The notes beneath the pieces were generated by a model that saw only the letters and a program-made list of their open reading frames with translations, was not told the DNA's origin and made no database searches. Position numbers and translations under genes: made by a program. From Rhodothermales bacterium (lineage in GTDB: Bacteria > Bacteroidota > Rhodothermia > Rhodothermales > Bin80): a DNA stretch of 64,000 bases. Positions 35,042 through 44,036 of this stretch are shown here, one piece after another. The stretch covers positions 1-64,000 of the forward strand of contig JANQES010000127.1 in assembly GCA_028278205.1 (NCBI GenBank), given 5' to 3'. Within the stretch, counting starts at the first letter, position 1. The number at the start of each line of letters is the position of its first letter.

Positions 35042-36196
35042 ATGCAAGCCCCCCTGTGCATAACACGAGCGTTCTGTGTGGCGCTGCTCTTGATGACAGC
35101 AGCCTGCGAACCTGTGCCTTCCCCGCAACAAACACAGACGGCGATGACCGTGGTGAAAGAATCCTTTGGCACGACGAGCAACGGCGAAGCTGTCGATCTC
35201 TACACACTCACCAACGCCAACGGTATCGAGGTGCAGGCCATCAACCTGGGCGCCATCATCACCGCGCTGCGGACGCCGGACAAAAACGGGCAATTCGACG
35301 ACATCGCCCTGGGCTTCGAGACGCTTGACGAATATCTGACCAGCAACAGGCCGTATCTCGGCGCCATCGTCGGGCGCTACGGCAATCGCATCGGCAAGGC
35401 GATGTTCGAGTTGGATGGCGAGACGTATTCGCTCGCGGCCAACAACGGCCCCAATCATTTGCACGGTGGGGTCAAAGGCTTCGACAAGGTGGTCTGGCAG
35501 GGCGAAGCCACCGAAAATGGCGTGGCCTTTACCTACGTCAGCGCCGACGGCGAGGAGGGCTATCCCGGCACGCTGATGGCCCGCGTCACCTACACGCTCA
35601 CCGATCAGAATGAACTCATCGTCGACTATCACGCCACGACCGACAAGGCTACGCCCGTCAACCTGACGCAGCATAGTTATTTCAACCTCGCCGGCGCCGG
35701 CACGAGCGACATCCTGGGCCACGAAGTCACGCTCAACGCCAGCCGCTTCACCCCGGTCGATGCGACGATGATTCCCACCGGCGAACTCCGCGACGTCACC
35801 GGCACCCCGTTCGATTTCAGGCAACTGATGACCATCGGCGCGCGCATCGGGCAGGACGAGGAGCAATTGAACTTCGGCGGCGGCTACGATCACAACTACG
35901 TCCTCGACGGCGGCGACGACGCCCTGGCGCTGGCCGCGCGCGTCCACGAACCGACCACGGGCCGTGTCCTCGAAGTCTACACGACCGAGCCCGGCGTGCA
36001 GTTCTACACGGGCAATTTCCTCGACGGCAGCATCACGGGCAAACAGGGGCGCGCCTACGAATACCGCTACGGCTTTTGCCTGGAAACGCAACACTTTCCA
36101 GACTCGCCCAACAAACCGGATTTCCCCACGACCATCCTGAGGCCGGGCGAGACCTATGAGACGCGCACCGTTTTCACTTTCAGCGTTCAACGTTGA
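35042..36196 (+). CDS. galM: aldose 1-epimerase (mutarotase), lipoprotein
   Basis: 384 residues from the ATG at 35042, preceded by AAAGGAG (35027-35033). A lipoprotein signal (VALLLMTAAC, Cys ~20) directs it to the periplasm. Family residues include NHLHGG and TQHSYFNLAG, with the catalytic His pair, and FYTGNFLDGS, followed by the C-terminal PTTILRPGETYE with the catalytic Glu. It interconverts alpha and beta anomers of free aldoses, which suits sugars released by the GH2, GH3 and GH78 enzymes around it. Confidence 0.95.
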   Translation: MQAPLCITRAFCVALLLMTAACEPVPSPQQTQTAMTVVKESFGTTSNGEAVDLYTLTNANGIEVQAINLGAIITALRTPDKNGQFDDIALGFETLDEYLTSNRPYLGAIVGRYGNRIGKAMFELDGETYSLAANNGPNHLHGGVKGFDKVVWQGEATENGVAFTYVSADGEEGYPGTLMARVTYTLTDQNELIVDYHATTDKATPVNLTQHSYFNLAGAGTSDILGHEVTLNASRFTPVDATMIPTGELRDVTGTPFDFRQLMTIGARIGQDEEQLNFGGGYDHNYVLDGGDDALALAARVHEPTTGRVLEVYTTEPGVQFYTGNFLDGSITGKQGRAYEYRYGFCLETQHFPDSPNKPDFPTTILRPGETYETRTVFTFSVQR

Positions 36197-36249
36197 GTGG
36201 GCGGTAGGATTGCCGGTTTTTTTCACTGCGATGCCGAAGGCGAGCCGTC

Positions 36250-36366
36250 AGTCCCCTCTCCCCAGGTGGGAGAGGGTTAGGGTGAGGGGGAAAAACGGTC
36301 TTGAAAGGCGTTGCCTGTCCTCGATCACCCTCACCCTGTCCCTCTCCCGTCGAGGGAGAGGGGACT
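36250..36366. repeat. inverted repeat AGTCCCCTCTCCC...GGGAGAGGGGACT
   Basis: Exact 13-bp outer arms (36250-36262 and 36354-36366) with inner GGGTTAGGGTGAGGG against CCCTCACCCTGTCCC. It lies after galM and before the rhamnosidase gene. This type of GGTTAGGGTGAGGG repeat is widespread in bacterial intergenic DNA. Confidence 0.88.
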
Positions 36367-36457
36367 CTATGACAGAGCTTTTCGGTGAAATCCGGCAGCC
36401 CTGCTTTAAAAAAATGCCGGCCTTTTCGCCACCCAATCAAACATACTTCACTGACCA

Positions 36458-39244
36458 ATGAGGACGCGCGACGTGACTCTTCTAGGATATCTGGCCGTCG
36501 CAGGCGTGGTAATCGTAATGCTGGCGGTGAGCCAGGCGATGGCATTTGCAGCGGATGACCGAACGGCGGTATCGCTGACGTATCTGCGGTGCGAATACAA
36601 AGTCAATCCCCTCGGCATCGACGTGCGGCAGCCGCGTCTGAGCTGGCAACTCACCGCCGAGGGGCGCGGCGTGGTGCAGGCCGCCTATCAGGTTCGTGTC
36701 GCCGAAAGCGAGGCCGGGCTGGCGGCCAATCCGATCTGGGATACAGGCCGGGTCGATTCCGATCAGTCGATTCACGTAGTCTATGAAGGGCCGGCGCTGG
36801 CGTCGGGGCGACGTTATTTCTGGCAGGTCCGTGTCTGGGATGGCGACGGGGCGGTTTCTGCCTGGAGCGAGACGGCGTTCTGGGAGATGGGCCTGCTCGA
36901 CGCGTCGGACTGGCAGGCCTCGTGGATCAGCCCGGATTGGGACAAAGACCCGGCGGAGTCGCATCCCGCGCCGATGCTGCGAACGGAGTTTACGGTCGAT
37001 GGCGAGGTGGTGTCGGCCCGCGCTTACGTGACCAGCCTGGGGCTTTACGAGATGGAACTCAATGGCCGCCGCGTCGGCGATCAGGTTTTTACGCCCGGCT
37101 GGACCAGCTACGACACGCGCCTTCAATACCAGACCTACGACGCCACCAATCTGCTGCAACCGGGCGACAACGCCATCGGCGTCACCCTCGGCGACGGGTG
37201 GTATCGGGGGTACATGGGCTGGCAAGACCAGCGCAACGTCTATGGCAAAAACCTGGCGCTCCTGGCACAGCTTCACATCACCTATGCCGATGGGCGCGTG
37301 CAGGTGGTGGGGTCTGATGACTCCTGGAAAGTCACCCTCGGCCCCATCCGCATGTCCGATCTCTACATGGGCGAGGTCTACGACGCGCGTTTCGAATACC
37401 CGGCCTGGAGCCGCCCCGGCCTCGATGTCAGCAGGAAAGACGCCGTCCGTGTCATCGATCATCCCAAAGATATCTTGATGGCGCCGCCCGGCCCGCCGGT
37501 GCGCCGGATCGAGGAGGTCCAGCCCATCGCCATTCTGGAGACACCCAACGGCGAGACGGTCTTCGACATGGGGCAGAACATGGTGGGCTGGGTGCGGCTG
37601 AAAGTACGTGGGCCGCGCGGCCACCGCGTCACGCTCTATCACGCCGAGGTGCTCGACAAAGACGGCAATTTTTACACCGACAACCTGCGCTCGGCGACGC
37701 AGCGGGTCATCTATATCCTCAAAGGCGGGGGCGAGGAAATCTACGAACCGCATTTCACCTTCCAGGGCTTCCGCTACGTCGCCGTCGAAGACTATCCCGG
37801 CGAGCCGTCGTTGGAGAGCCTCACCGGCATCGTCATCCATTCAGACATGACGCCGGCGGGGCATTTCGAATCGTCTAAACCGCTGATCAACCAGTTGCAG
37901 CACAACATCGTCTGGGGCCAGAAAGGCAACTTCCTCGACGTGCCCACCGATTGCCCGCAGCGCGACGAACGGATGGGCTGGACGGGCGATGCGCAGGTCT
38001 TTGCCCGCACTGCCACGTTCAACATGGACGTAGCCAGTTTTTTCACCAAATGGCTGGGCGATCTGGCCGCCGATCAAAAAGCCAACGGCAGCATCCCCTG
38101 GGTGATTCCGGACGTGCTCTCGCATGGCAGCGAAACCGGCGGCGGCGCCACCGGCTGGGCTGATGCCGGCGTCGTCATCCCCTGGACCCTCTACCTCGCC
38201 TACGGCGACACCCGCATCCTCGAAACGCAGTACGAAAGCATGAAAGCCTGGATCGGCTACATGCAAAGCCGAGCCGGCGACGACCTCATCTGGGACGGCG
38301 ACTTCCACTTCGGCGACTGGCTGGCTTACAACACGACTCAGTCGGATTATCCGGGCGCGACGACGGACAAAGACCTCATTGCCACGGCCTATTTCGCCTA
38401 TTCGACGAGCCTGCTCCAGCGTATCGCCGGGGTGCTCGGCAAGATGGATGATGCCGCGCATTACGGGGCGTTGGCAGATCGTGTTAAAGAGGCGTTTCGG
38501 AAGGAATACATCACGGCCAACGGGCGCATGGCTTCCAACACGCAGACGGCCTATGCGCTGGCGCTGGCCTTTGGGCTGATGCCGGAGGGGCAGCAGGTGC
38601 AGGCCGCCGGACGCCTGGCGCGGGACGTGCGCCGTTTCAACAATCACATCACCACCGGCTTCCTGGGCACGCCGCTGCTGTGCCACACCCTCAGCGACAA
38701 CGGCTACCTCGACGTGGCCTACGACCTGCTCAACCAGGAAACCTATCCGTCCTGGCTCTACCCGGTCAAGCAAGGCGCGACGACCATCTGGGAACGGTGG
38801 GACGGCATCAAGCCGGACTCAACGTTTCAGGATGCCGGGATGAATTCGTTCAACCACTACGCCTACGGCGCCATCGGCGAGTGGCTCTACCGCGTCGTGG
38901 CCGGCCTCGAAGCCGACCCGGAGCAGCCCGGCTACAAGCACGTCCGCATCCAGCCGCAGCCGGGCGGCGGCTTCACGCGCGCCCGCGCCACGCTCAACAC
39001 GATGTACGGCGAAACCGTTTCAGGATGGGAGATCACCGGCGGCGAGTTCCGCCTCGACGTCACCATCCCACCCAACACCCACGCCACCGTCCGCCTGCCG
39101 CACGCGACACTGGCCGAAGTCACCGAAAGCGGCCAGCCCCTCAACGCCGCCGAGGGGATCACGCGGTCTTTTCAGGAGGGCGAGACCGTGATCGTCGAGA
39201 TCGGCTCCGGGACGTATCGGTTTGTTTATGACGCCGCAGGATGA
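36458..39244 (+). CDS. glycoside hydrolase family 78 alpha-L-rhamnosidase
   Basis: 928 residues with a signal peptide (1-31). Domains in order are a fibronectin-like beta domain (~38-150: YKVNPLGIDVRQPRLSWQL), a rhamnosidase N-domain (YVTSLGLYEMELNGRRVGD), a concanavalin-like beta domain (VFDMGQNMVGWVRL), the (alpha/alpha)6 catalytic barrel (CPQRDERMGWTGDAQVF with Asp503/Glu504; TTIWERWDG with Glu779), and a C-terminal beta-sandwich. It removes terminal alpha-L-rhamnose from plant glycosides or rhamnogalacturonan. Location and neighbours suggest a plant-polysaccharide role. Confidence 0.95.
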   Translation: MRTRDVTLLGYLAVAGVVIVMLAVSQAMAFAADDRTAVSLTYLRCEYKVNPLGIDVRQPRLSWQLTAEGRGVVQAAYQVRVAESEAGLAANPIWDTGRVDSDQSIHVVYEGPALASGRRYFWQVRVWDGDGAVSAWSETAFWEMGLLDASDWQASWISPDWDKDPAESHPAPMLRTEFTVDGEVVSARAYVTSLGLYEMELNGRRVGDQVFTPGWTSYDTRLQYQTYDATNLLQPGDNAIGVTLGDGWYRGYMGWQDQRNVYGKNLALLAQLHITYADGRVQVVGSDDSWKVTLGPIRMSDLYMGEVYDARFEYPAWSRPGLDVSRKDAVRVIDHPKDILMAPPGPPVRRIEEVQPIAILETPNGETVFDMGQNMVGWVRLKVRGPRGHRVTLYHAEVLDKDGNFYTDNLRSATQRVIYILKGGGEEIYEPHFTFQGFRYVAVEDYPGEPSLESLTGIVIHSDMTPAGHFESSKPLINQLQHNIVWGQKGNFLDVPTDCPQRDERMGWTGDAQVFARTATFNMDVASFFTKWLGDLAADQKANGSIPWVIPDVLSHGSETGGGATGWADAGVVIPWTLYLAYGDTRILETQYESMKAWIGYMQSRAGDDLIWDGDFHFGDWLAYNTTQSDYPGATTDKDLIATAYFAYSTSLLQRIAGVLGKMDDAAHYGALADRVKEAFRKEYITANGRMASNTQTAYALALAFGLMPEGQQVQAAGRLARDVRRFNNHITTGFLGTPLLCHTLSDNGYLDVAYDLLNQETYPSWLYPVKQGATTIWERWDGIKPDSTFQDAGMNSFNHYAYGAIGEWLYRVVAGLEADPEQPGYKHVRIQPQPGGGFTRARATLNTMYGETVSGWEITGGEFRLDVTIPPNTHATVRLPHATLAEVTESGQPLNAAEGITRSFQEGETVIVEIGSGTYRFVYDAAG

Positions 39245-39249
39245 TGAGG

Positions 39250-39535
39250 CGAGTGGGGATTTTGGGAAAGGGAGAGAGGGAGAAAGGGGGAGAGGGAGAA
39301 AGGGGGAGAGGGAGAAAGGGGGAGAGGGGGATGAGCGAAGGGCGAAAAAGAAAAGCGACCTTAGCCGGTGGGCCGTCTCGGAACGGAGCGCAGGCACGCG
39401 ACAAGGAAAATTTGCTGTTTGAGCTTCGCTTTGCGAAGCGAGTTTCAAATTTTCCCGCGTGCCGGAGCGCAGTTCAGGCCCAGCGGGTAACGTCTTGATC
39501 TTTTGGTTCTTTTGGATCAAGCCAAAAGAACAAAC
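39250..39535 (+). repeat. long dispersed intergenic element, copy 2 (plus orientation)
   Basis: It repeats the order of 3771-4046: GGGAGA tract, CTTAGCCGGTGGGCCGTCTC, GGAGCGCAGGCACGCGA, AAAATTTGCTG, a palindromic centre GCTTCGCTTTGCGAAGC with GAGTTTCAAA, GGCCCAGCGGGT, and a TTGATC...GGTTCTTTTGGATCAA hairpin. The centres differ, copy 1 having a GACGTTGCATGCAACGTC palindrome. It fills the 39245-39610 gap. Confidence 0.88.
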
Positions 39536-39610
39536 AAACGCGATCATACCACCACGCCGGGATCAAAAGAATACATCCCCTGAAGCCCAAACAAACCTTC
39601 CCAATACGCC

Positions 39611-40486
39611 CTATTGTTGCTCAAGCCACGCCACCGTCTCCCGCCAGAGCGTCTCCCGAAATCGATCCCGAAAAAAACCAAAATGCCCGATCTTCGCAGC
39701 ATTGATATCTGACGGAACCACATGTTTATGCGTCGCCTCAGCGGCAGAATACTCGCGCAGCAAAGCCTCGACAGACGCCCTGGACGCGTAGGTGTCGTCG
39801 TCGAAACTGTAGGCCAGGATGGGGATCGACAGCGCGCGATACCGGCTCAGGTCTAAGGTGTCTCCGGATCCAAAAAGATACCGGGGATGACGGCACCACG
39901 ACGCCCATTCGAGCGCGACGCCTTTGGGCAAATCTTCGCCCAGGCCGACGATCTTCGAGGGAAAATAGCCGAACGTCGTCGAGAGCAGCGGCATCAGTCC
40001 GTACCACAGCACGCCCAGGCGCAGGCGTTGCAACGGCGGCCAGTGTTTCCAATACCCCGACTGCGCCGCCACCATCACGACGGCATCGACTTGCTCACAA
40101 TTAGGCGCCAGCCCGATGAGTTGCCCGCCCGCGCTGTGGCCGACGATAAACGTCCTGCTCGGCTGTACCTCTTGCTCGATCCACCGCAACACGCCTGCGA
40201 TGTCTTGCTGCCCCCACGTGTGCATCCGGGCCGAAAATCCTCTCAACGACGACGGCCTCGATCCCCCGATCCCGCGATAGTCGAACGTGACGACGTGGAA
40301 GCCGTTTTCTTGAAAGAAATGAGCAAATTTGTGATAAAATCGCCGCCGGATAGCCGTACCGGCGGTGATGAGCACCACCTGGCCCGTCGGGGCATCGGGT
40401 TCGTAGACCGTGGCGGCCAGCGCAAAGCCGTCCAGGGCCGGAATCTGGATGTCTCGCGCGTTTGAAGTCGCCGTCTCGCCGGTCAT
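39611..40486 (-). CDS. alpha/beta hydrolase
   Basis: 291 residues, cytosolic. The nucleophile elbow is GHSAGG, near residue 120 (FIVGHSAGGQLIG); the oxyanion/strand region is YRGIGGSRP; the likely catalytic His is in KIGHFGFFRD near 272. The family includes esterases and acyl-transferring hydrolases with broad substrates. Its start codon overlaps the stop of the upstream cystathionine gamma-synthase-type gene by one base (TGATG), so it is translationally coupled to sulfur amino-acid metabolism, though the link is unclear. Confidence 0.9.
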   Translation of the reverse strand: MTGETATSNARDIQIPALDGFALAATVYEPDAPTGQVVLITAGTAIRRRFYHKFAHFFQENGFHVVTFDYRGIGGSRPSSLRGFSARMHTWGQQDIAGVLRWIEQEVQPSRTFIVGHSAGGQLIGLAPNCEQVDAVVMVAAQSGYWKHWPPLQRLRLGVLWYGLMPLLSTTFGYFPSKIVGLGEDLPKGVALEWASWCRHPRYLFGSGDTLDLSRYRALSIPILAYSFDDDTYASRASVEALLREYSAAEATHKHVVPSDINAAKIGHFGFFRDRFRETLWRETVAWLEQQ

Positions 40487-41640
40487 CAGAGCGCAACGTG
40501 TTCGAGCGCCGCCAGCGCTTGTTCAAAATCCGCGATGAGATCGACCGAAGATTCGATGCCCACGGAGATGCGGATCAGGCCGTCGGTGATGCCCATTTGC
40601 TGCCGTTCTTCGGGCGTCATGTCGGCGTGCGAGGAAACAGCAGGCCGCGTCGCCAGCGATTCGACGCCGCCGAGACTGGGGGCGAGGATGGGCACCGTCA
40701 GGTGATTCATGAAGCGTTCGGCGCCGTCTTGCCCGCCCTGTACTTCGAGGCTGAGCATCCCGCCGAAGCCCTCGAACAACGACCGAGCGCGGGCGTGCTG
40801 CGGGTGGCTGTCGAGACCGGGATAATTGACGGTGTTGACGGCGGGATGCGCCGCCAGAAAACGCGCCAGCCGCAGGGCGCTCTCGTTCTGATGGCGGACG
40901 CGCAGCGCCAGCGTCTTCAGCCCGCGATGCAGCAAAAAGCACGCGTGCGGATCGAGCGAGCCGCCGAAATGTTTGAGTTTTTTCCGGGCGCGCTTCACCA
41001 GATCGCCCCGCCCGATGATGACCCCGGCGACGATGTCGGAGTGGCCGTTGAGGTATTTCGTGGCGCTGTGCAACGACAGGTCGAATCCCCGCTCCGGCGG
41101 GCGGTAGTTGACGGGCGTGGCGAAGGTGTTGTCGATTAGCGAGGCGAGGCCGCGCGCCTGCGCAAAAGCGGTGATGGCGTCGAGATTACAAACCTCCATC
41201 AGCGGGTTCGTGATCGACTCGACGTAGACGGCGCGGGTAGCCGGGCGGAGCAGCGCCTCCCAGGTCTCCGGTGCATCGGCATCGATAAAATCGACTTCGA
41301 TGCCCAGCTCCGGCAGCAGGTGGGTGACGAAGCTGTGGGTGCCGCCGTAGAGGCTGCTTTGCGCCAGCAGGTGATCGCCCGGCTTGAGTACCGTCAGCAG
41401 GGCCGTCGAGATAGCGGCCATGCCGCTGCCCGTCACGAGCGCGGCCTCCGCGCCTTCGAGCGCGGCCAGCTTTTTGCCAAGCACCTGCTGGTTGGGCGTG
41501 TTGTTGTAGCGGATGTACCGCAGTTCGTCGTCGCCGTCTTCAAACATCGCCGACTGAAAGATGGGCATGCTGACAGCCCCGCCGATGCGCGGCTTCGGCT
41601 CGCCCGTGTGAATAAGCTGCGTGTCGATGGAGGGTTTCAT
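40486..41640 (-). CDS. cystathionine gamma-synthase/lyase-type PLP enzyme
   Basis: 384 residues from the ATG at 41640; upstream codons translate a TTCTTTG repeat, so that start is preferred. The PLP lysine is Lys195 in LHSATKYLNGHSD, with the cofactor-binding GSGMAAIS and ESITNPLMEV. It belongs to the Cys/Met metabolism family (cystathionine gamma-synthase, gamma-lyase, methionine gamma-lyase). The C-terminal GGVESLATRPAVSSHADM fits a synthase or lyase, but which one cannot be fixed from sequence alone. Confidence 0.92.
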   Translation of the reverse strand: MKPSIDTQLIHTGEPKPRIGGAVSMPIFQSAMFEDGDDELRYIRYNNTPNQQVLGKKLAALEGAEAALVTGSGMAAISTALLTVLKPGDHLLAQSSLYGGTHSFVTHLLPELGIEVDFIDADAPETWEALLRPATRAVYVESITNPLMEVCNLDAITAFAQARGLASLIDNTFATPVNYRPPERGFDLSLHSATKYLNGHSDIVAGVIIGRGDLVKRARKKLKHFGGSLDPHACFLLHRGLKTLALRVRHQNESALRLARFLAAHPAVNTVNYPGLDSHPQHARARSLFEGFGGMLSLEVQGGQDGAERFMNHLTVPILAPSLGGVESLATRPAVSSHADMTPEERQQMGITDGLIRISVGIESSVDLIADFEQALAALEHVAL

Positions 41641-41646
41641 GGTAGA

Positions 41647-41740
41647 TAGTTTTTTGTTCTTTGTACTTGGTTCTTTGTTCTTTGATGAGAAGGCGTTGCT
41701 CAAAAGAAACCAAGCACAAAGAACAAAGCACTAAGAACGA
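41647..41740. repeat. heptamer palindrome of TTCTTTG/ACAAAGA words
   Basis: TTTGTTCTTTGTACTTGGTT faces AAGCACA, AAGAACA, AAGCACT, AAGAACG at 7-base period. The right arm overlaps the 3' end of the acetyltransferase gene and encodes its last residues. Confidence 0.88.
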
Positions 41741-42254
41741 CCATCATCACCCGGTCGTTTTGCACGTCGTCGCCGACGGTGAAGGTTTTGGCGCCGACGG
41801 CTCGGAAGCCCCATTTACGGTAGAAAGCCTGGGCGCGGTCGTTGCGTTCCCACACGCCGAGCCAGACGGCGCCGTAGCGCGCCTGCCGGGCTTCGTCGAG
41901 GCACACGCGCATCAACGCCGCGCCCACGCCCCGGCCATAGGCCTTTTGATCGACGTAAATCCGCTCCAGTTCGATGGGGCGGGGGCCGTCTACGCAGGCC
42001 GGCGCCTCTCCGGCGCGCAACTTCGCATAGCCGACGGCCTGTCCATTCATCCGGGCAATCAAGAACGTAGAACGCGGATCGGCGAGTTCTGAAGCTATCT
42101 GCTCCGGATTAAACGCCCCGACGATGTAGCGGTCGATGTCCTCCGGCTTATTGTCTTTGGCGAAGGCCTCGTAGAACGTGCGGGCGCCCAGATCGGCCAA
42201 CAGCGTCGCGTCGTGCCCGGTGGCGTGGCGTATCGTGGGCGTCTCGTCCGGCAT
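41700..42254 (-). CDS. GNAT-family N-acetyltransferase with repeat-derived tail
   Basis: 184 residues. Acetyl-CoA-binding motif A is RGVGAALMRVCLDEA, with LERIYVDQKAYG before it and NDRAQAFYRKWGF after it. The family acetylates amines of small molecules or protein N-termini; the substrate is unknown. The final residues VLSALFFVLGFF are encoded by the TTCTTTG heptamer array rather than by conserved GNAT sequence, so the original stop was probably lost when the array arose. Confidence 0.88.
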   Translation of the reverse strand: MPDETPTIRHATGHDATLLADLGARTFYEAFAKDNKPEDIDRYIVGAFNPEQIASELADPRSTFLIARMNGQAVGYAKLRAGEAPACVDGPRPIELERIYVDQKAYGRGVGAALMRVCLDEARQARYGAVWLGVWERNDRAQAFYRKWGFRAVGAKTFTVGDDVQNDRVMMVVLSALFFVLGFF

Positions 42255-42291
42255 GGAGGTAGGGGCTGGCGGTGGTGCTTTTGGTTAAGGA

Positions 42292-42384
42292 GTCACTGGT
42301 CATTACGCTCCCCCTGCCTTCGCAGGGGTCGCTGTCACTGGTCACTGGTTGTTTTATCCCAACCAGTGACCAGTGACTAGTGAC
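42292..42384. repeat. heptamer palindrome of the CCAGTGA family, copy 3
   Basis: TCACTGG words interrupted after GGTCATTACGCTC by a hairpin (CCCCTGCCTTCGCAGGGG), then continuing as TCGCTGTCACTGGTCACTGG and mirrored by CCAGTGACCAGTGACTAG. It lies between the acetyltransferase and PNPOx-like genes. Confidence 0.88.
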
Positions 42385-42398
42385 CGTCTTCAAGGTAA

Positions 42399-42977
42399 TC
42401 ACAGACTCGGCTTTTCGGGATAATAATCCTCATACCGATAAGCACCCGGAAAATCCGGTTCAACCTGTTTCTTTTTTCCGCTCCAGGCTTCGATGTCGAT
42501 GCGGTAGACGGTGGTGCGTTCCAACTCTTCATCGACGACGGGGCGATAGTCGCGGCCCGGCTTCAGGTGCGGGGCGTACTTGTCGAGCAGGCGTTGGAGG
42601 GCATAGGCGGCTTCCTTGCGCTCGCGGATGATCGTCGCGGTGCCGAAGATCGTCACCCCGGCATATTCGACGCTGAAGTGCAGGGCTTCTTCGGCGGGCA
42701 GCAGCCGGCCCATCTCGCTGATGCTAAAACAGACGGCCTTCTCGCGTTCGACGTTGGCCTGCGTCCGACCCACCCGCGCCGTGTGCATGTAGATGCAGTG
42801 TTCCTCTTCGTCGTAGACAAAGAGGTTGCTGTTGATGAACGGTTGCCCGTTGTGCATCGTCGCCAGCGCGCCGATGGGCACGCGGTGGAGCATCGCGCGG
42901 ATCCAGGCGTCGTCCTCGACGGCGCGGTCCCGGCGGCGTACCTGATGTTTGGGTAAAGCGGCGTAGTCTCTCGGCAT
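42399..42977 (-). CDS. pyridoxamine 5'-phosphate oxidase-like flavin-binding protein
   Basis: 192 residues of a split-barrel flavin fold: VPIGALATMHNGQPFINSNL near the N-terminus, then IYMHTARVGRTQANVE and FSVEYAGVTIFGTATII. This subgroup (NimA-like, pyridoxamine 5'-phosphate oxidase family) binds FMN or a related cofactor such as F420 or haem and often reduces small molecules. The length is typical. No export signal. Function is inferred from the fold only. Confidence 0.85.
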   Translation of the reverse strand: MPRDYAALPKHQVRRRDRAVEDDAWIRAMLHRVPIGALATMHNGQPFINSNLFVYDEEEHCIYMHTARVGRTQANVEREKAVCFSISEMGRLLPAEEALHFSVEYAGVTIFGTATIIRERKEAAYALQRLLDKYAPHLKPGRDYRPVVDEELERTTVYRIDIEAWSGKKKQVEPDFPGAYRYEDYYPEKPSL

Positions 42978-42980
42978 AAG

Positions 42981-43057
42981 GGTTTTTGTATTGCGTACTG
43001 CGTATTTCGTTTAGCGGTCTGCGTAGAGCAAAGCGGTCCTACGCAGTACGCAGTACG
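42981..43057. repeat. heptamer palindrome of TACGCAG/CTGCGTA words
   Basis: GTATTGCGTACTGCGTATT faces TACGCAGTACGCAGTACG. The words have a 7-base period and relate to the outer arms at 14646-14878. Confidence 0.85.
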
Positions 43058-43100
43058 ACACGAACGAAGCGACTGACGAAGTAAATACGGGAAAGATAAG

Positions 43101-43583
43101 TCATGCTGGTGCGTTGACGTTGAGGTCCAACTCCATATAAAACGCGCCCTCGATGGGGTTGGTATAGTATGGGTCGATTTCTCGAAAGCCGAGCCTGGCG
43201 TAGAGCGCTCGCGCGCGTTCCATCTTGGGGACGGTGTCGAGGCGCATGGCAGTGTAGCCCAGGTCGCGCGCCCGCCCGATGAGCGCCTCGGTGAGCAGGC
43301 GCCCGATGCGTCGTCCTCGGAAGCCGGGGTAGACGTAAAGCCGTTTCATCTCGCAAATGCCGTCGTCCAGCTTGCGCAGGGCGACGCATCCGGCCGTTTC
43401 GCCCTCGTATTCGGCCAGCAGCAGGCAGCCTTCGGGCGGGGCGTAGGCGCCCGGCAACCCGTCCAACTCAGTCTGGAAATTCTGAAAGCACAGGTCGAAG
43501 TCGAGTTCGGCTTCATAGTCTTCAAACAGCGCGCGTATCGTGCCGAGATACGGCAGGTGGTGGGCTTCTCGGATTGTTATCAT
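43101..43583 (-). CDS. GNAT-family N-acetyltransferase
   Basis: 160 residues from the ATG at 43583 (MITIREAHHLPY); a longer start at 43604 lies next to the ACAATCG repeat. Motif A is RGRRIGRLLTEALIGRARDLG with CEMKRLYVYPGFRG before it, and ARALYARLGFREIDPYYTNP follows. It resembles the amino-acid-type GNATs annotated as putative acetyltransferases. The substrate is unknown. Confidence 0.9.
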   Translation of the reverse strand: MITIREAHHLPYLGTIRALFEDYEAELDFDLCFQNFQTELDGLPGAYAPPEGCLLLAEYEGETAGCVALRKLDDGICEMKRLYVYPGFRGRRIGRLLTEALIGRARDLGYTAMRLDTVPKMERARALYARLGFREIDPYYTNPIEGAFYMELDLNVNAPA

Positions 43584-43595
43584 GGCAATCAGGGG

Positions 43596-43624
43596 ATTCG
43601 ACAATCGACAATCGACATTCGAAA
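43596..43624. repeat. heptamer array ACAATCG/ACATTCG
   Basis: Three 7-base words (ACAATCG, ACAATCG, ACATTCG) flank the start of the acetyltransferase gene and abut the cupin gene's end. No mirror arm is evident. Confidence 0.7.
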
Positions 43625-43625
43625 A

Positions 43626-43988
43626 TTACGACCCGGCTTCGCCGCCTTCGGGGCCGTAGAAAAAGACCCACACGGCGAGGTCGTCGGTGAAGTCTTCGAA
43701 GCGATGCACGACGCCTGCCGGCACGAAGAGCACATCGCCCGGCCCGAAGCGCTCGCGGCGCGGCCCATTGACGAAGATGCCTTCGCCCGCGATGACGATG
43801 TACACTTCGTCGCGGGTGTGCGGCGTTTGTGGATCGTGCCCGCGCGGCGCGTAGATCTCGACGAGCAGGCTGCCATGCGCCAGCACCGGCACAAATCGCT
43901 CACCCCCCGGTCTCGGCAACCGCTGCAGAGCTTCTTCCACCGTCACGCGGCGTTTTTCCAGAGTTTCGTGTTCATCACCCATTTTCAT
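43626..43988 (-). CDS. single-domain cupin protein
   Basis: 120 residues from the ATG at 43988. The cupin metal-binding motifs are present: HTRDEVYIVIAGEGIFVNG (His and Glu), and FGPGDVLFVPAGVVHRFEDF (second His). Small cupins of this type bind a divalent metal and may be isomerases or oxygenases, or sense small ligands. Upstream sequence to 44054 comes from a TTTTGA palindrome. The reaction is unknown. Confidence 0.87.
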   Translation of the reverse strand: MKMGDEHETLEKRRVTVEEALQRLPRPGGERFVPVLAHGSLLVEIYAPRGHDPQTPHTRDEVYIVIAGEGIFVNGPRRERFGPGDVLFVPAGVVHRFEDFTDDLAVWVFFYGPEGGEAGS

Positions 43989-44006
43989 AGCTTTCAAATC
44001 CAACTT

Positions 44007-44036
44007 TTTTGATTTTCGATTTCGAAAATCAAAATG
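44007..44036. repeat. short AT palindrome TTTGATTTTCGATTTCGAAAATCAAA
   Basis: Near-perfect palindrome between the cupin and PhzF genes. Its TTTTGA on the minus strand contains the stop codon of the PhzF gene. Confidence 0.8.
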
